The translations under genes and the position numbers were made by a program. From NCBI RefSeq assembly GCF_024398035.1, contig NZ_CP073748.1, positions 549,501 through 613,500 on the forward strand: 64,000 nucleotides of DNA, in the 5' to 3' direction. Below are positions 44,509-52,766 of the stretch, one piece after another; positions within the stretch are counted from its first letter, which is position 1; each line of letters opens with the position of its first letter. The stretch is from Kordiimonas sp. SCSIO 12603. GTDB taxonomy: Bacteria > Pseudomonadota > Alphaproteobacteria > Sphingomonadales > Kordiimonadaceae. The notes beneath the pieces are model-generated. The model was not told the DNA's origin. It ran no database searches and saw nothing but the letters and a program-made list of their open reading frames with translations.

Positions 44509-44969
44509 TGCTGCGTTGGTTTGGTTCCATATTGGTTGCTGTAACTCTATCGATCACTGCGTTTGCGGTGGCTGTGGATGATAAGCCACTTAAAGACCCT
44601 GTGAAGGAAGCAATGGCTCGGGCGCTGATGAAAGAAATCCGCTGCCTGGTGTGCCAGAACCAGTCTATTGAAGATTCAAACGCTGACCTTGCCCGTGATC
44701 TGAGACAGATTGTGCGTGAACGTATATCGCTTGGCGATAGCCCCGATAATGTGCGGGCTTACCTAGTTGACCGTTATGGTGATTGGGTCCTTTTAGAGCC
44801 GCCCGTGAATACATCCACATATCTATTGTGGGGGTCGCCGTTTTTGCTTCTTCTGCTCGTGGCATATGGTGTTATGCGGTCAAGGCGTGAGCAAGCCGGG
44901 CCAGCTCCGCTCTCATCGGAAGAACAGGAAAAGCTGAATGCTATTCTCCGTGAAGGAGATGGTAAATGA
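44508..44969 (+). CDS. ccmH: Cytochrome c maturation protein CcmH (Ccl2-type)
   Basis: 153 residues from the ATG overlapping the ccmG stop (GTG three bases upstream is also possible). Signal peptide, then the redox motif RCLVCQNQSIEDSNADLA (C46, C49), and a C-terminal membrane helix (LLWGSPFLLLLLVAYGVM). Short form, with the TPR part encoded separately as ccmI. Confidence 0.94.
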   Translation: MLRWFGSILVAVTLSITAFAVAVDDKPLKDPVKEAMARALMKEIRCLVCQNQSIEDSNADLARDLRQIVRERISLGDSPDNVRAYLVDRYGDWVLLEPPVNTSTYLLWGSPFLLLLLVAYGVMRSRREQAGPAPLSSEEQEKLNAILREGDGK

Positions 44970-46057
44970 TTTGGTTGTTCTGCGCTGCCATCGCGCTGGT
45001 TGCTGTTTTGCTTATCACGGTAAAATCTGGTGCAGCAGATAGGGATGCTGATCCGCTTTCTCACTATAAAGAGCAGCTTGAAGAAATTACGGCTGATGTA
45101 GAACGTGGTATTCTTGATGAAGAATCTGCGGCTTCTGCAAAGCTTGAAATTGAACGCCGTATTTTGAAAACGGTTCGGAAAGCTGAAAGCAAAACGCTCC
45201 TCTCAGGGTCTGTATCAACAGTTCTGCCAATTGCCGGTGCTGTTGTTATTGGTGCGTGGCTTGTTTACAGCCAACTGGGCAGTCCGAACGCACAATCAAA
45301 GCCTGGTGTTTTTGTTACGATGCAAAATGCTGAAGTAACAGAAGGTGGTCCAACCTTCCGGGAAGCGCTTGATAAAATACAGCTGCATCTTGATGCGAAC
45401 CCCGATGATATTGAAGGCTGGTCTGTGATGGCGAAAACAGCCCGGTCCGTTGGGGATTATAGCCGCACGATCAATGCCTATAAAAATATTGTACGCCTTC
45501 AGCCAGAAGATAGTCGTTATCAGGTGGAGATGCTCGAAAGCTATATCGCGATGGCGCAGGGCAAAATAACACCGGCCGCTAAAATGGTGTTACAGGGCCT
45601 ATTGCGTGCAGAACCTAATCACCCGGCTGCTCATTATTATTTAGGGCTTACCCGTTTGCAGGCAGGGGACGAAGAAGGCGCGAAAGCTGTTTGGCTTGCT
45701 CTTGCAGAATCGTCAGCCGCTGACGCACCTTGGATGCCCACAGTAAACAAGCATTTGCAAGATATGGGAGTACGTCCTCCAAAATTATCACAGGACCAGA
45801 TTGATAATGTGAATGCGATGACTGCTGAGGATCGGCAGGAATTTATCCGCTCCATGATGGCGCGTCTTGAGGCAAAACTGGAAGAAAATCCTACTGATTC
45901 GCAAGGTTGGATGATGCTTGCGCGATCTCAAGTATCACAAGGTGATAAAAAATCCGCGATTTCTACGTTAAATCGGGCCTTAGAGGCGGTTAATGATGCA
46001 GATAAGCCTAAAATTCAGGCGTTTCTTGACAATTTGCTCAACAGCAACGATTTTTAA
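44966..46057 (+). CDS. ccmI: c-type cytochrome biogenesis protein CcmI
   Basis: 363 residues. Two N-terminal membrane helices (WLFCAAIALVAVLLITV; TVLPIAGAVVIGAWLVY) with the CcmI-type HYKEQLEEITADVERGILDEE loop between them, then periplasmic TPR repeats (WSVMAKTARSVGDYSRTINAY; WMMLARSQVSQGDKKSAIST). Binds apocytochrome c. ATGA overlap with ccmH; last gene of the operon. Confidence 0.92.
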   Translation: MIWLFCAAIALVAVLLITVKSGAADRDADPLSHYKEQLEEITADVERGILDEESAASAKLEIERRILKTVRKAESKTLLSGSVSTVLPIAGAVVIGAWLVYSQLGSPNAQSKPGVFVTMQNAEVTEGGPTFREALDKIQLHLDANPDDIEGWSVMAKTARSVGDYSRTINAYKNIVRLQPEDSRYQVEMLESYIAMAQGKITPAAKMVLQGLLRAEPNHPAAHYYLGLTRLQAGDEEGAKAVWLALAESSAADAPWMPTVNKHLQDMGVRPPKLSQDQIDNVNAMTAEDRQEFIRSMMARLEAKLEENPTDSQGWMMLARSQVSQGDKKSAISTLNRALEAVNDADKPKIQAFLDNLLNSNDF

Positions 46058-46190
46058 ACTATAGCCGCATAGAGATAGAACTGTGAGGTTGCTCAGGTAG
46101 AATTTTCTGAGCTTTCGGGGCCCGAAGAAGTCGTTAGCCCGCGGTATAGCTATGAAATAGCTCCATAAATTATGACTAGGCCGTTTTACC

Positions 46191-46553
46191 ATGGTCGATA
46201 TTAATTCAACGAATGCCGGCTTGCAGGGGCAGTTGCAGGCACAGCTTCAATCAAATCGCGTTAACGCCAGGCCGAATCCGGCCAATGTCAACCAAGGAAC
46301 ACCGCAGCAGGAAATTGCGAGTGAACCAAATGCCCGTGTTAACGAAAATATTCCCGCATCACGCCGCCTTCCAGTAAGGCAAAGTGAGCGTGCAGGTCAG
46401 CTTTCAACACCTCAAGAACTTGAGGCAGCACAACAACGTGTTGCGGAGGAAACTGGCGTACCTCTTCGGGAAGCGCCTGTTGGCAGATTATCTGTTCAAC
46501 AGGAACAAGAGCGCAATCAGCCGCTCGGGCAAATTATTGATATTCGCGTTTAG
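46191..46553 (+). CDS. Hypothetical Gln/Asn/Pro-rich small protein
   Basis: 120 residues, not recognised. Composition is Gln/Asn/Arg/Pro-rich and disordered-looking, with no signal or membrane segment; it ends in the short hydrophobic stretch QPLGQIIDIRV. There is no clear ribosome site, but the frame is well separated from neighbours. An AGCTAT-GAA-ATAGCT repeat lies just upstream (46148-46162). Coding status is moderately likely. Confidence 0.5.
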   Translation: MVDINSTNAGLQGQLQAQLQSNRVNARPNPANVNQGTPQQEIASEPNARVNENIPASRRLPVRQSERAGQLSTPQELEAAQQRVAEETGVPLREAPVGRLSVQQEQERNQPLGQIIDIRV

Positions 46554-46570
46554 ACGCAAAATTATATACC

Positions 46571-46608
46571 CATGACATTTGTCATGCATGAGATGTGACA
46601 TGCATGAC
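46571..46608. promoter_or_regulatory. Overlapping inverted repeats upstream of the ABC transporter/two-component operon
   Basis: CATGACA (46571-46577)-TT-TGTCATG (46580-46586) overlaps GTCATGCATG (46581-46590)-N8-CATGCATGAC (46599-46608). Both are perfect, giving repeated CATGAC/GTCATG half-sites. This is a strong operator candidate, probably for the NarL-type response regulator encoded at the end of the operon. Confidence 0.65.
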
Positions 46609-46665
46609 TGTTTTCTGCTGTGCGGCTTCCTTACCTTTAAAGGGTAATCAATGGAGGCCGTGGTC

Positions 46666-47589
46666 ATGACAGCGACTTTAGAGCAAACGATATCCTATAA
46701 AAACCTCACTAAAACATATGGTGATAAGAGAGCCGTTGATGGGCTTGATGTTTCCTTTCAGAAAGGCGAACTAACGGCCCTTCTTGGTGAAAATGGTGCC
46801 GGGAAAACTACCTCAATTTCATTAGCGCTTGGGCTTGTAGAACCCACAGAAGGTAATGTTACTATCCTTGGTCACAAAGCTGGGTCTATTGAAGCGCGCC
46901 GTGCAGTGGGGGCGATGCTTCAGTCAGCGGAACTACCGAACCTTTTAACAGCTGAAGAACACATCAAACTTTTCAGCAGTTATTACCCAAACCCTGTGCC
47001 AATCGAAGAATTGGTGGAAATGCTTCAGTTAACACCGTTTCTCAAACAGCGGTATGGGGGCTTATCTGGAGGACAAAAGCGTAGGGTACAGCTTGCACTA
47101 GCTCTGTGCGGGAATGCTGATTTTGTCATTCTTGATGAACCAACTGTTGGCCTTGATATTGAGACTCGACATACACTTTGGCAGGCGGTACGTGCTTGTG
47201 TTGCACGCGGACAGGGTGTCATCCTCACAACACACTATCTAGAGGAAGCAGATGCTCTTGCGGATAGAATTGTGGTGATGGCTGACGGGCAACTGGTGGC
47301 TGACGGTACACCGGCAGAAATTAAAGCATTATCGGCTGAAAAAGTAATCGAACTTCAAACCAACGCCAGTGCTGATCTGATCAAAACTTTGCCAGGGGTG
47401 CATTCGGTGGTGGAAACCGGGCAAACAATCAAAATCTCTGTCCGTGAGGCAGAGCCGTGTCTGGCGTATCTCTTTAAAGAAGGTTTTGAGGTGAAGGACC
47501 TGAAGGTTTCGCAGGTAGGCCTTGAGAGCGCATTCCTTGATATCACAAATAAAAATAAACAATCTGGCAGTATAGGAGAAGCAGCATGA
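46666..47589 (+). CDS. ABC transporter ATP-binding protein (drug/lipid-type exporter)
   Basis: 307 residues. Walker A GENGAGKTT, Q-loop QSAELPN, signature YGGLSGGQKRRVQLALAL, Walker B FVILDEPTVGLD, and a C-terminal ~80-residue extension typical of DrrA/CcmA-like ATPases. ATG at 46666 lies 9 bases after GGAGG. Overlaps the permease by ATGA. The organisation with a downstream DesK/DesR-like pair resembles Bacillus LnrLMN/LnrJK and YvfRSTU systems that sense and export membrane-active compounds. Confidence 0.9.
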   Translation: MTATLEQTISYKNLTKTYGDKRAVDGLDVSFQKGELTALLGENGAGKTTSISLALGLVEPTEGNVTILGHKAGSIEARRAVGAMLQSAELPNLLTAEEHIKLFSSYYPNPVPIEELVEMLQLTPFLKQRYGGLSGGQKRRVQLALALCGNADFVILDEPTVGLDIETRHTLWQAVRACVARGQGVILTTHYLEEADALADRIVVMADGQLVADGTPAEIKALSAEKVIELQTNASADLIKTLPGVHSVVETGQTIKISVREAEPCLAYLFKEGFEVKDLKVSQVGLESAFLDITNKNKQSGSIGEAA

Positions 47590-48359
47590 GCACAGCGGCG
47601 ATGAAAGTTTCGAACCTGACTATTCTTGCAGGTGAATATAAAACAGAGTTTCTAAAAGCATTTAGAATGCCTCAGTTCTCATTGCCCACGCTGATGTTCC
47701 CCATGCTGTTTTATTTTGTGTTTGGATCACTGATTGGTACGCCGTCACCTGAGCGCGCGGCATACCTTTTGGCGACCTACGGTGTTTTTGGTTCAATGAC
47801 AGCGAGCCTGTTTGCCTTTGGTGCAGCGATTGCCAATGAGCGAGATGAAGGCTGGCTTGAGATCAAACGTGCGGCGCCGCTGCCGACGAGGGTGTTTTTC
47901 ACTGCAAAGCTTTTGATGACCATAAGCTTCAGTATGATGGTGACTGGTGGCTTGTTTATCATTGCCATAACGGTTGGGGGTGTAAGTCTTGAACCTGTTC
48001 AGTGGTTAAGCCTGATTGGTCTTAATATCCTGACAACAATCCCATTTGCTTTTATGGGGCTTGCTATTGGCTTGCGAGGTAAGACCCAGGCGGCGGCTGG
48101 TATTACCAACCTGGTGTTCTTTCTGATGTCTATCTTCGGTGGTTTGTGGGTGCCGCTACCAGTGTTCCCAGCAATTTTCTCTAAGATTGCGATTGCGCTG
48201 CCCAGCTATCATTTAGGCGCTTTGGCACTGGAAATTGTTGGTGTGGAAAGCCAGCTGAATGTGATTGCTCATGTTGGTATTATCCTATCTTTTGGTATTC
48301 TCTTTGGTGCATTTGCCTTTAGCGCGTGGCGGTATATGGATAGCGACCGCAAAGGATAA
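47586..48359 (+). CDS. ABC-2 type transporter permease
   Basis: 257 residues, six membrane helices. Begins with a cytoplasmic segment then AFRMPQFSLPTLMFPMLFYFVFG; ANERDEGWLEIKRAAPLP and GLWVPLPVFPAIFSKIA are typical of ABC-2 permeases. Forms the exporter with the preceding ATPase; substrate unknown. Confidence 0.9.
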   Translation: MSTAAMKVSNLTILAGEYKTEFLKAFRMPQFSLPTLMFPMLFYFVFGSLIGTPSPERAAYLLATYGVFGSMTASLFAFGAAIANERDEGWLEIKRAAPLPTRVFFTAKLLMTISFSMMVTGGLFIIAITVGGVSLEPVQWLSLIGLNILTTIPFAFMGLAIGLRGKTQAAAGITNLVFFLMSIFGGLWVPLPVFPAIFSKIAIALPSYHLGALALEIVGVESQLNVIAHVGIILSFGILFGAFAFSAWRYMDSDRKG

Positions 48360-48363
48360 GTAT

Positions 48364-48397
48364 TTTGGCAGTGACACAGCAGAGTGTTGCTGCCAAA
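48364..48397 (+). promoter_or_regulatory. Stable intercistronic hairpin between permease and kinase genes
   Basis: TTTGGCAGTGACAC (48364-48377) pairs over all 14 positions (two G-U) with GTGTTGCTGCCAAA (48384-48397) around a 6-base loop. No T-tract follows, so it is more likely an RNA processing/stability or partial attenuation element that sets the transporter to regulator expression ratio. Confidence 0.6.
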
Positions 48398-48425
48398 CTA
48401 TTGGGAACATTAGGGATATATTATT

Positions 48426-49511
48426 GTGGCAAATTGCGCTGATACAGAAAAGAAGAGCTGGTTTGATAGCCCATATCCGTGGCTGGGGTATCTCTTCATC
48501 TATTTCTTTCCATGGGTATTCAGGGCGCCGACCTCAACCGAGCTTATATATACGGCGTTTCTTATCCCCGCGTTTCTGGTGATTTATCTTGTAGGTACAA
48601 GAAAAAAAGGTGCGGATGTTCTGCCCTTTATTGCGTCTCTTATTATCCTTACGGTTATTGGTTCTCCCGTTATGTTGACTTCTAATGTGTTTGCTGTCTA
48701 TGCCGCTGCGATGGCGGGTTATATTGAAGATAGGCGGCTCGCTATCTGGACATTAGTAGTTATTGTGGTGATCACCGCGGGATACGGTATGTTTATGGGA
48801 TATGGTATCCCTTTTATTGGCCCTGCGGTTTTCTTTATGTCGATGACAGGTGGAGCCTGTATTGCAGGCACACAGTTCCGCGCGAAAAATGAGGCTTTAA
48901 AAGCTAGCCAGGAGGAAGTACGGGCCATGGCCGTGCAGGTGGAACGAGAACGCATAGCCCGCGATATGCATGATGTGCTTGGGCACACACTCTCGCTTAT
49001 TTCTGTTAAGTCTGAGCTCGCGGGCAAGCTTGTTGACCATGATCCTGTTCGCGCAAAATCAGAAATTGAAGATATCCATAGCACAGCAAGGAAAGCTCTC
49101 GCAGATGTTAGGGCGACCATTACCGGGATGAAAAGCCATACGCTTGTGTCAGAAATTGCGGCCGCCCGGCAGGCTTTGAGTGCTGCTGATATCAGCCTGA
49201 ATTTTGTGAATGAACAGATTGAACTACCAAGTTCGCTGGAGAATGCAGTTGCTATGGTTATCCGCGAAGCGGTGACTAATATCGTGCGTCATGCTGGTGC
49301 TGAAAGATGTACGGTTAAGATTACCGGGCAGGGTGATGACCTTCTTTTGAGCATAGAAGATGATGGTTGCGGCCAGATTAAGAAAGAAGGAAATGGGCTT
49401 AAAGGTATGCGTGAGCGGATTGAGGCACTTGGCGGTTATTTGAATATTATGTCGGAAGAAGGAACCCGGATTGAAGCGGCTATACCGCTTGCTGAGGTAA
49501 ACGCGTCATGA
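48426..49511 (+). CDS. DesK-like sensor histidine kinase
   Basis: 361 residues. Five or so membrane helices in residues 1-140, then HisKA_3 (RERIARDMHDVLGHTLSLIS, with the phospho-accepting His of DMHDVLGH) and a compact HATPase (AVTNIVRHAGAERC, NGLKGMRERIEALGG). This is the DesK/NarX-type that senses membrane state or membrane-active compounds. GTG start after a weak GGGA. Overlaps the regulator gene by ATGA. Confidence 0.92.
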   Translation: MANCADTEKKSWFDSPYPWLGYLFIYFFPWVFRAPTSTELIYTAFLIPAFLVIYLVGTRKKGADVLPFIASLIILTVIGSPVMLTSNVFAVYAAAMAGYIEDRRLAIWTLVVIVVITAGYGMFMGYGIPFIGPAVFFMSMTGGACIAGTQFRAKNEALKASQEEVRAMAVQVERERIARDMHDVLGHTLSLISVKSELAGKLVDHDPVRAKSEIEDIHSTARKALADVRATITGMKSHTLVSEIAAARQALSAADISLNFVNEQIELPSSLENAVAMVIREAVTNIVRHAGAERCTVKITGQGDDLLLSIEDDGCGQIKKEGNGLKGMRERIEALGGYLNIMSEEGTRIEAAIPLAEVNAS

Positions 49512-50110
49512 TCCGTATCGTTATTGCAGAAGATCAGGATTTGATCCTTGGTGCACTCGCAGCACTTTTGTCTCTTGAGCATGATTTTGAAATTGTCGGG
49601 CAAGCAAAAGACGGCAATGAAGCTATTGAAATGCTCCTTGAGCATAAGCCGGATATTCTGATTTCTGATATTGAAATGCCTGGGAAAACCGGCCTTGATC
49701 TCGCGGCAGAAATTAAAGAGCGGGGTATGAATATTGGTGTGCTTATTGTAACCACCTTTGGGCGTGCGGGGTATATGCGCCGCGCTATGGATTTGGGTGT
49801 GAAAGGGTATCTTCTTAAAGATGCACCATCCGCTAAGCTTGCGGACGCTGTTCGTAAAATCAACATGGGCGGCAAGGTTATTTCACCTGAATTGATGGAT
49901 ACTATTTGGGGGACACCGAATCCGCTTACGACCCGGGAAAGCCATGCGTTAAAGCTTGCGGAAGATGGAAAGTCCAGCAAGGAAATCGCTCGCATACTGG
50001 ATATCGCACCGGGTACCGTGCGGAATTATCTCTCTACAGCGACACAGAAACTGGAAGCATCAAACCGGATTGAAGCAGCGCGGATAGCACGTGCTAATGG
50101 CTGGCTTTAA
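49508..50110 (+). CDS. NarL/DesR-type response regulator
   Basis: 200 residues. Receiver domain with the phospho-acceptor Asp in DILISDIEMPGKTGLD and the Lys of KGYLLKDAPS; C-terminal LuxR helix-turn-helix TTRESHALKLAEDGKSSKEI...GTVRNYLSTATQKL. Pairs with the kinase upstream. Likely target: the inverted-repeat cluster at 46571-46608. Confidence 0.93.
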   Translation: MIRIVIAEDQDLILGALAALLSLEHDFEIVGQAKDGNEAIEMLLEHKPDILISDIEMPGKTGLDLAAEIKERGMNIGVLIVTTFGRAGYMRRAMDLGVKGYLLKDAPSAKLADAVRKINMGGKVISPELMDTIWGTPNPLTTRESHALKLAEDGKSSKEIARILDIAPGTVRNYLSTATQKLEASNRIEAARIARANGWL

Positions 50111-50153
50111 GTTTCTGCTGGACGAAGGGCAATACTAGCCCCAAGTTATAGGC

Positions 50154-50693
50154 ATGACAGACCCACACAATAAAATGGATACCTTTCACAGAACCATCCC
50201 TGATGGGGATGATCATGAGCGCATGGTTTGCAAGGATTGTGGTTTTATCGCTTATGAAAACCCGAAGATTATTGCGGGGGCCGTGGTAACGTTTGAGGAT
50301 AAATTCCTTTTGTGTAAACGGGCTATCTACCCGCAAAAAGGTAAGTGGACCATCCCCGCCGGGTTCCTTGAAATGGGTGAGCGGCCAATAGACGGCGCTG
50401 CTCGTGAAGCTTGGGAAGAAGCACGGGCCAAGATAGTGCCGCAAGATTTGCTGGCCGTTTATACCGTTACCCGTATCAGCCAGGTACATATGATGTACCG
50501 GGCAGCCCTACCTTCGCCAGAGTTTGAGCCGGGAATCGAAAGCGAAGAGGTAGGGCTGTTCACATGGGATGAAATCCCGTGGGAGGAACTGGCATTCCCG
50601 AGTGTACACTGGGTTTTGAAACATTTCCGTGAAGTGCAGGGGCAAGAAAACTTTGCACCATTTACTAACCCTGAAGGTTGGGAAAAAGCTTAA
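50154..50693 (+). CDS. NUDIX hydrolase
   Basis: 179 residues. Nudix box GFLEMGERPIDGAAREAWEEARAKI (G-x5-E-x7-REUxEExGU, with AKI in place of the usual GU) read in two parts. A short N-terminal CxxC (MVCKDCGF) hints at the half zinc ribbon found in NudC-like relatives. Likely hydrolyses ADP-ribose, NADH or a related dinucleotide. Ends in a 4-base overlap with the convergent gene. Confidence 0.88.
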   Translation: MTDPHNKMDTFHRTIPDGDDHERMVCKDCGFIAYENPKIIAGAVVTFEDKFLLCKRAIYPQKGKWTIPAGFLEMGERPIDGAAREAWEEARAKIVPQDLLAVYTVTRISQVHMMYRAALPSPEFEPGIESEEVGLFTWDEIPWEELAFPSVHWVLKHFREVQGQENFAPFTNPEGWEKA

Positions 50694-51661
50694 GTACTTC
50701 GGAACTTCTGTCTGATAACATTCCAGAATGACTGTTTTGGCTGAGGGCGTGCGGTGACAGTATGGGGAGTTAGAAAGTATAACGCCTCTTGCTCATTTTC
50801 TACCAAATTGAAGTTTTTCCAGTGAGAGATAATACGCTGCTTAAGTGCATCATTGGCTATGGCAACAACCTCTTTATGAACACCTAAGGCATAGACCGAG
50901 CTGTACTTAATATAAGTGTCGCTATTCTCTATATTTTCTGGATTTTTAAGATAGTCAGCAAAATAGGTCCGAACAATGGGACCAGAATTTGCGTAGAATT
51001 GCTTAATGCCACCGTAGCAAGCTAGTAAATAGCCAAAGTACAGGAAAAATTCGGTGAATTTTTTCTCCATGAATACAGTGTGAAAACTTCTATTTTCTTG
51101 TGTTTCTATATGAGTGATCAAATCTTTGACTATTTGGGTTTTTGCGAGAAATGGCGTGATAGTTGGTAGGCTTTTTTCAACAGATAAAGGGCCCTTCCCA
51201 CCAAAGTAGGTATAGGCAGCCTTTAAGTTTTCATCGAAATCGGCGTGATAATAATTGAGCGGCAAGAGCATACGGCCATCATTGGTGTACAGCCGTTGGA
51301 AACCTGATGGTCTGATAAAATGGTTTTTGCAGTCCAGTATCAGATAATGTTTTGTTTCTATTAGGTTTGAGGCCAGCAGTTTTACCGATTGCTGGCTCCA
51401 CCAATCAGGAGATTTGATAGAATGACCAAGCAGGGTTGTATATGTTGTTAGACGAACTTTGGACTTAAACGGGCCGTATTCCGGCAGGATGTATTTGTTG
51501 AAATAGGCTGTAAATGCATGTTCGTTGTTATCGTGCAGGATAACATGAATAGTACCAATAATGCTTGGGTCTAGGTATTTTGCAAAGGACCTGGCCTGTA
51601 ATTGAAGCAGGCGTAATTCTCCGCAGAAAGCAACGACAACTATATCAGTTTTTTGATCCAT
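50690..51661 (-). CDS. DUF6492-like glycosyltransferase-type protein
   Basis: 323 residues. N-terminus TDIVVVAFCGELRLLQLQAR and the LILDCKNHFIRP stretch look like the first half of a GT-A fold (DxK/D-type) as in DUF6492 proteins; no classical DxD is clear. Contains many aromatic residues and is AT-richer than surrounding genes, like cell-surface glycan genes acquired by transfer. Function uncertain. Confidence 0.6.
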   Translation of the reverse strand: MDQKTDIVVVAFCGELRLLQLQARSFAKYLDPSIIGTIHVILHDNNEHAFTAYFNKYILPEYGPFKSKVRLTTYTTLLGHSIKSPDWWSQQSVKLLASNLIETKHYLILDCKNHFIRPSGFQRLYTNDGRMLLPLNYYHADFDENLKAAYTYFGGKGPLSVEKSLPTITPFLAKTQIVKDLITHIETQENRSFHTVFMEKKFTEFFLYFGYLLACYGGIKQFYANSGPIVRTYFADYLKNPENIENSDTYIKYSSVYALGVHKEVVAIANDALKQRIISHWKNFNLVENEQEALYFLTPHTVTARPQPKQSFWNVIRQKFRST

Positions 51662-51834
51662 CCATGCCCCGTTCAGTGGATATGGTTCAACACTTAGTCT
51701 TAGATAAAGTTCTCTTCATAGAAGAACTTTATTTGATAATACGGGTAAATGGGGCATTGGTAAGGTATAGAGTGTTTTAAATATACCTGCTGCTTATTGT
51801 TTGGGATAATTAGGAGAGTAAGAAAGTAAAATGA

Positions 51835-51869
51835 AGCTGCCCCCAAGCAATAATTGCTCAGAGGCAGCT
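51835..51869. terminator. Hairpin downstream of the cytochrome P460 gene
   Basis: AGCTGCC (51835-51841) pairs with GGCAGCT (51863-51869), enclosing a smaller AGCAA/TTGCT stem. On the minus strand it is followed by a T-rich CATTTTACTTTC, fitting a terminator for the cytochrome gene. Moderate support. Confidence 0.55.
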
Positions 51870-51903
51870 CGGGGGGATTTCTTAGCTATAGCTTCAAGGT
51901 CGA

Positions 51904-52530
51904 TTATTTCTTTAAAACTGGGTAAGCGTCTGTATAGATAAAATCAGTTTTCCGTGCAGGTTCGTGGCAAGCCATACAGTCTTCCTGGTAATTTGTGGAT
52001 TGGGTTTTTTCTGTGTTATCAGCGCCAAAGAACGCCCAGCCCCAGCCTTCACCCCATAATGGGTTTTCAGTGAAGCGGCCTTTTCCGTCTTTAATCATCA
52101 CAAAATAACCGGCTAATTTATCAGCGCGTGTTGCTTCACCTGTTGTCAGGAATTCTGTGTGTCCACTGAACAATTCTTTTACAATGACGGTACCATCCGG
52201 GAACTCACCAGTTTTCCTGTATGCATCAACAGCTTCACGAGTTGAGTAAACGATATGTAGCCCAACTTCACCGCCTGTATCAGCGTCTCCCGCTACCGAC
52301 CAGCTGCCGAGCATCACATAATCCGTACGGAAGTTCTTAGGAACCCGGATATCACCCTTGGCAGAGATAAGCTTTTCGTATGTTGCTTCGCCTATATAAG
52401 CTTCAGAATTATCTCCATGTCCCACATAGGCGGCAGCACCTGCTGTGACCGCGCATAAGCTTAGTCCTGTAAGAACGAAAGCTTTCATATTGAACCATGT
52501 TTTTACAGGTTTTTTCTCAAGGTTTGTCAT
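51904..52530 (-). CDS. Exported cytochrome P460-family c-type heme protein
   Basis: 208 residues. Signal/anchor segment KAFVLTGLSLCAVTAGAAA preceded by a short cytoplasmic stretch; heme motif CMACH in YQEDCMACHEPARKTDF near the C-terminus; GWGWAFF and VMLGSWSV resemble P460 proteins. Cytochrome P460 oxidises hydroxylamine, but many homologues have other or unknown roles. Depends on the Ccm system encoded at 39-46 kb. ATG at 52530 has AAAGG upstream. Diverges from a TetR gene. Confidence 0.82.
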   Translation of the reverse strand: MTNLEKKPVKTWFNMKAFVLTGLSLCAVTAGAAAYVGHGDNSEAYIGEATYEKLISAKGDIRVPKNFRTDYVMLGSWSVAGDADTGGEVGLHIVYSTREAVDAYRKTGEFPDGTVIVKELFSGHTEFLTTGEATRADKLAGYFVMIKDGKGRFTENPLWGEGWGWAFFGADNTEKTQSTNYQEDCMACHEPARKTDFIYTDAYPVLKK

Positions 52531-52677
52531 TCTAGGTACCTTTCGGTGCTGCAAGGGCTTTTGTGCAGCAGACTTTAAGTTTTACATCGGTTTAATAGCG
52601 GAAAGATGGCTACGCGTGCGAACCTTTCCAACTGTGGTTATTTCCTGCTTCAAGAGGCACTATATATATTTTGGTAC

Positions 52678-52685
52678 GAACGTTC
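52678..52685. promoter_or_regulatory. 8-bp palindrome in the P460/TetR divergent region
   Basis: GAACGTTC (52678-52685) lies right after TATATATATTTTGG (52660-52674), a promoter-like AT tract. Reasonable as part of a TetR operator controlling the divergent pair; short, so tentative. Confidence 0.3.
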
Positions 52686-52766
52686 AAGAATTATCAAGGT
52701 TGCACTTCGGAAGGTAAAATCTGATAGTAGCGGCTTCTTCATCAATAAACTGAATGTGCGGTAAGA

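Noticed and set aside
46111-46127. TTCGGG-G-CCCGAA palindrome after ccmI
   Set aside because: Single-base loop and no T-tract; too weak to call a terminator.
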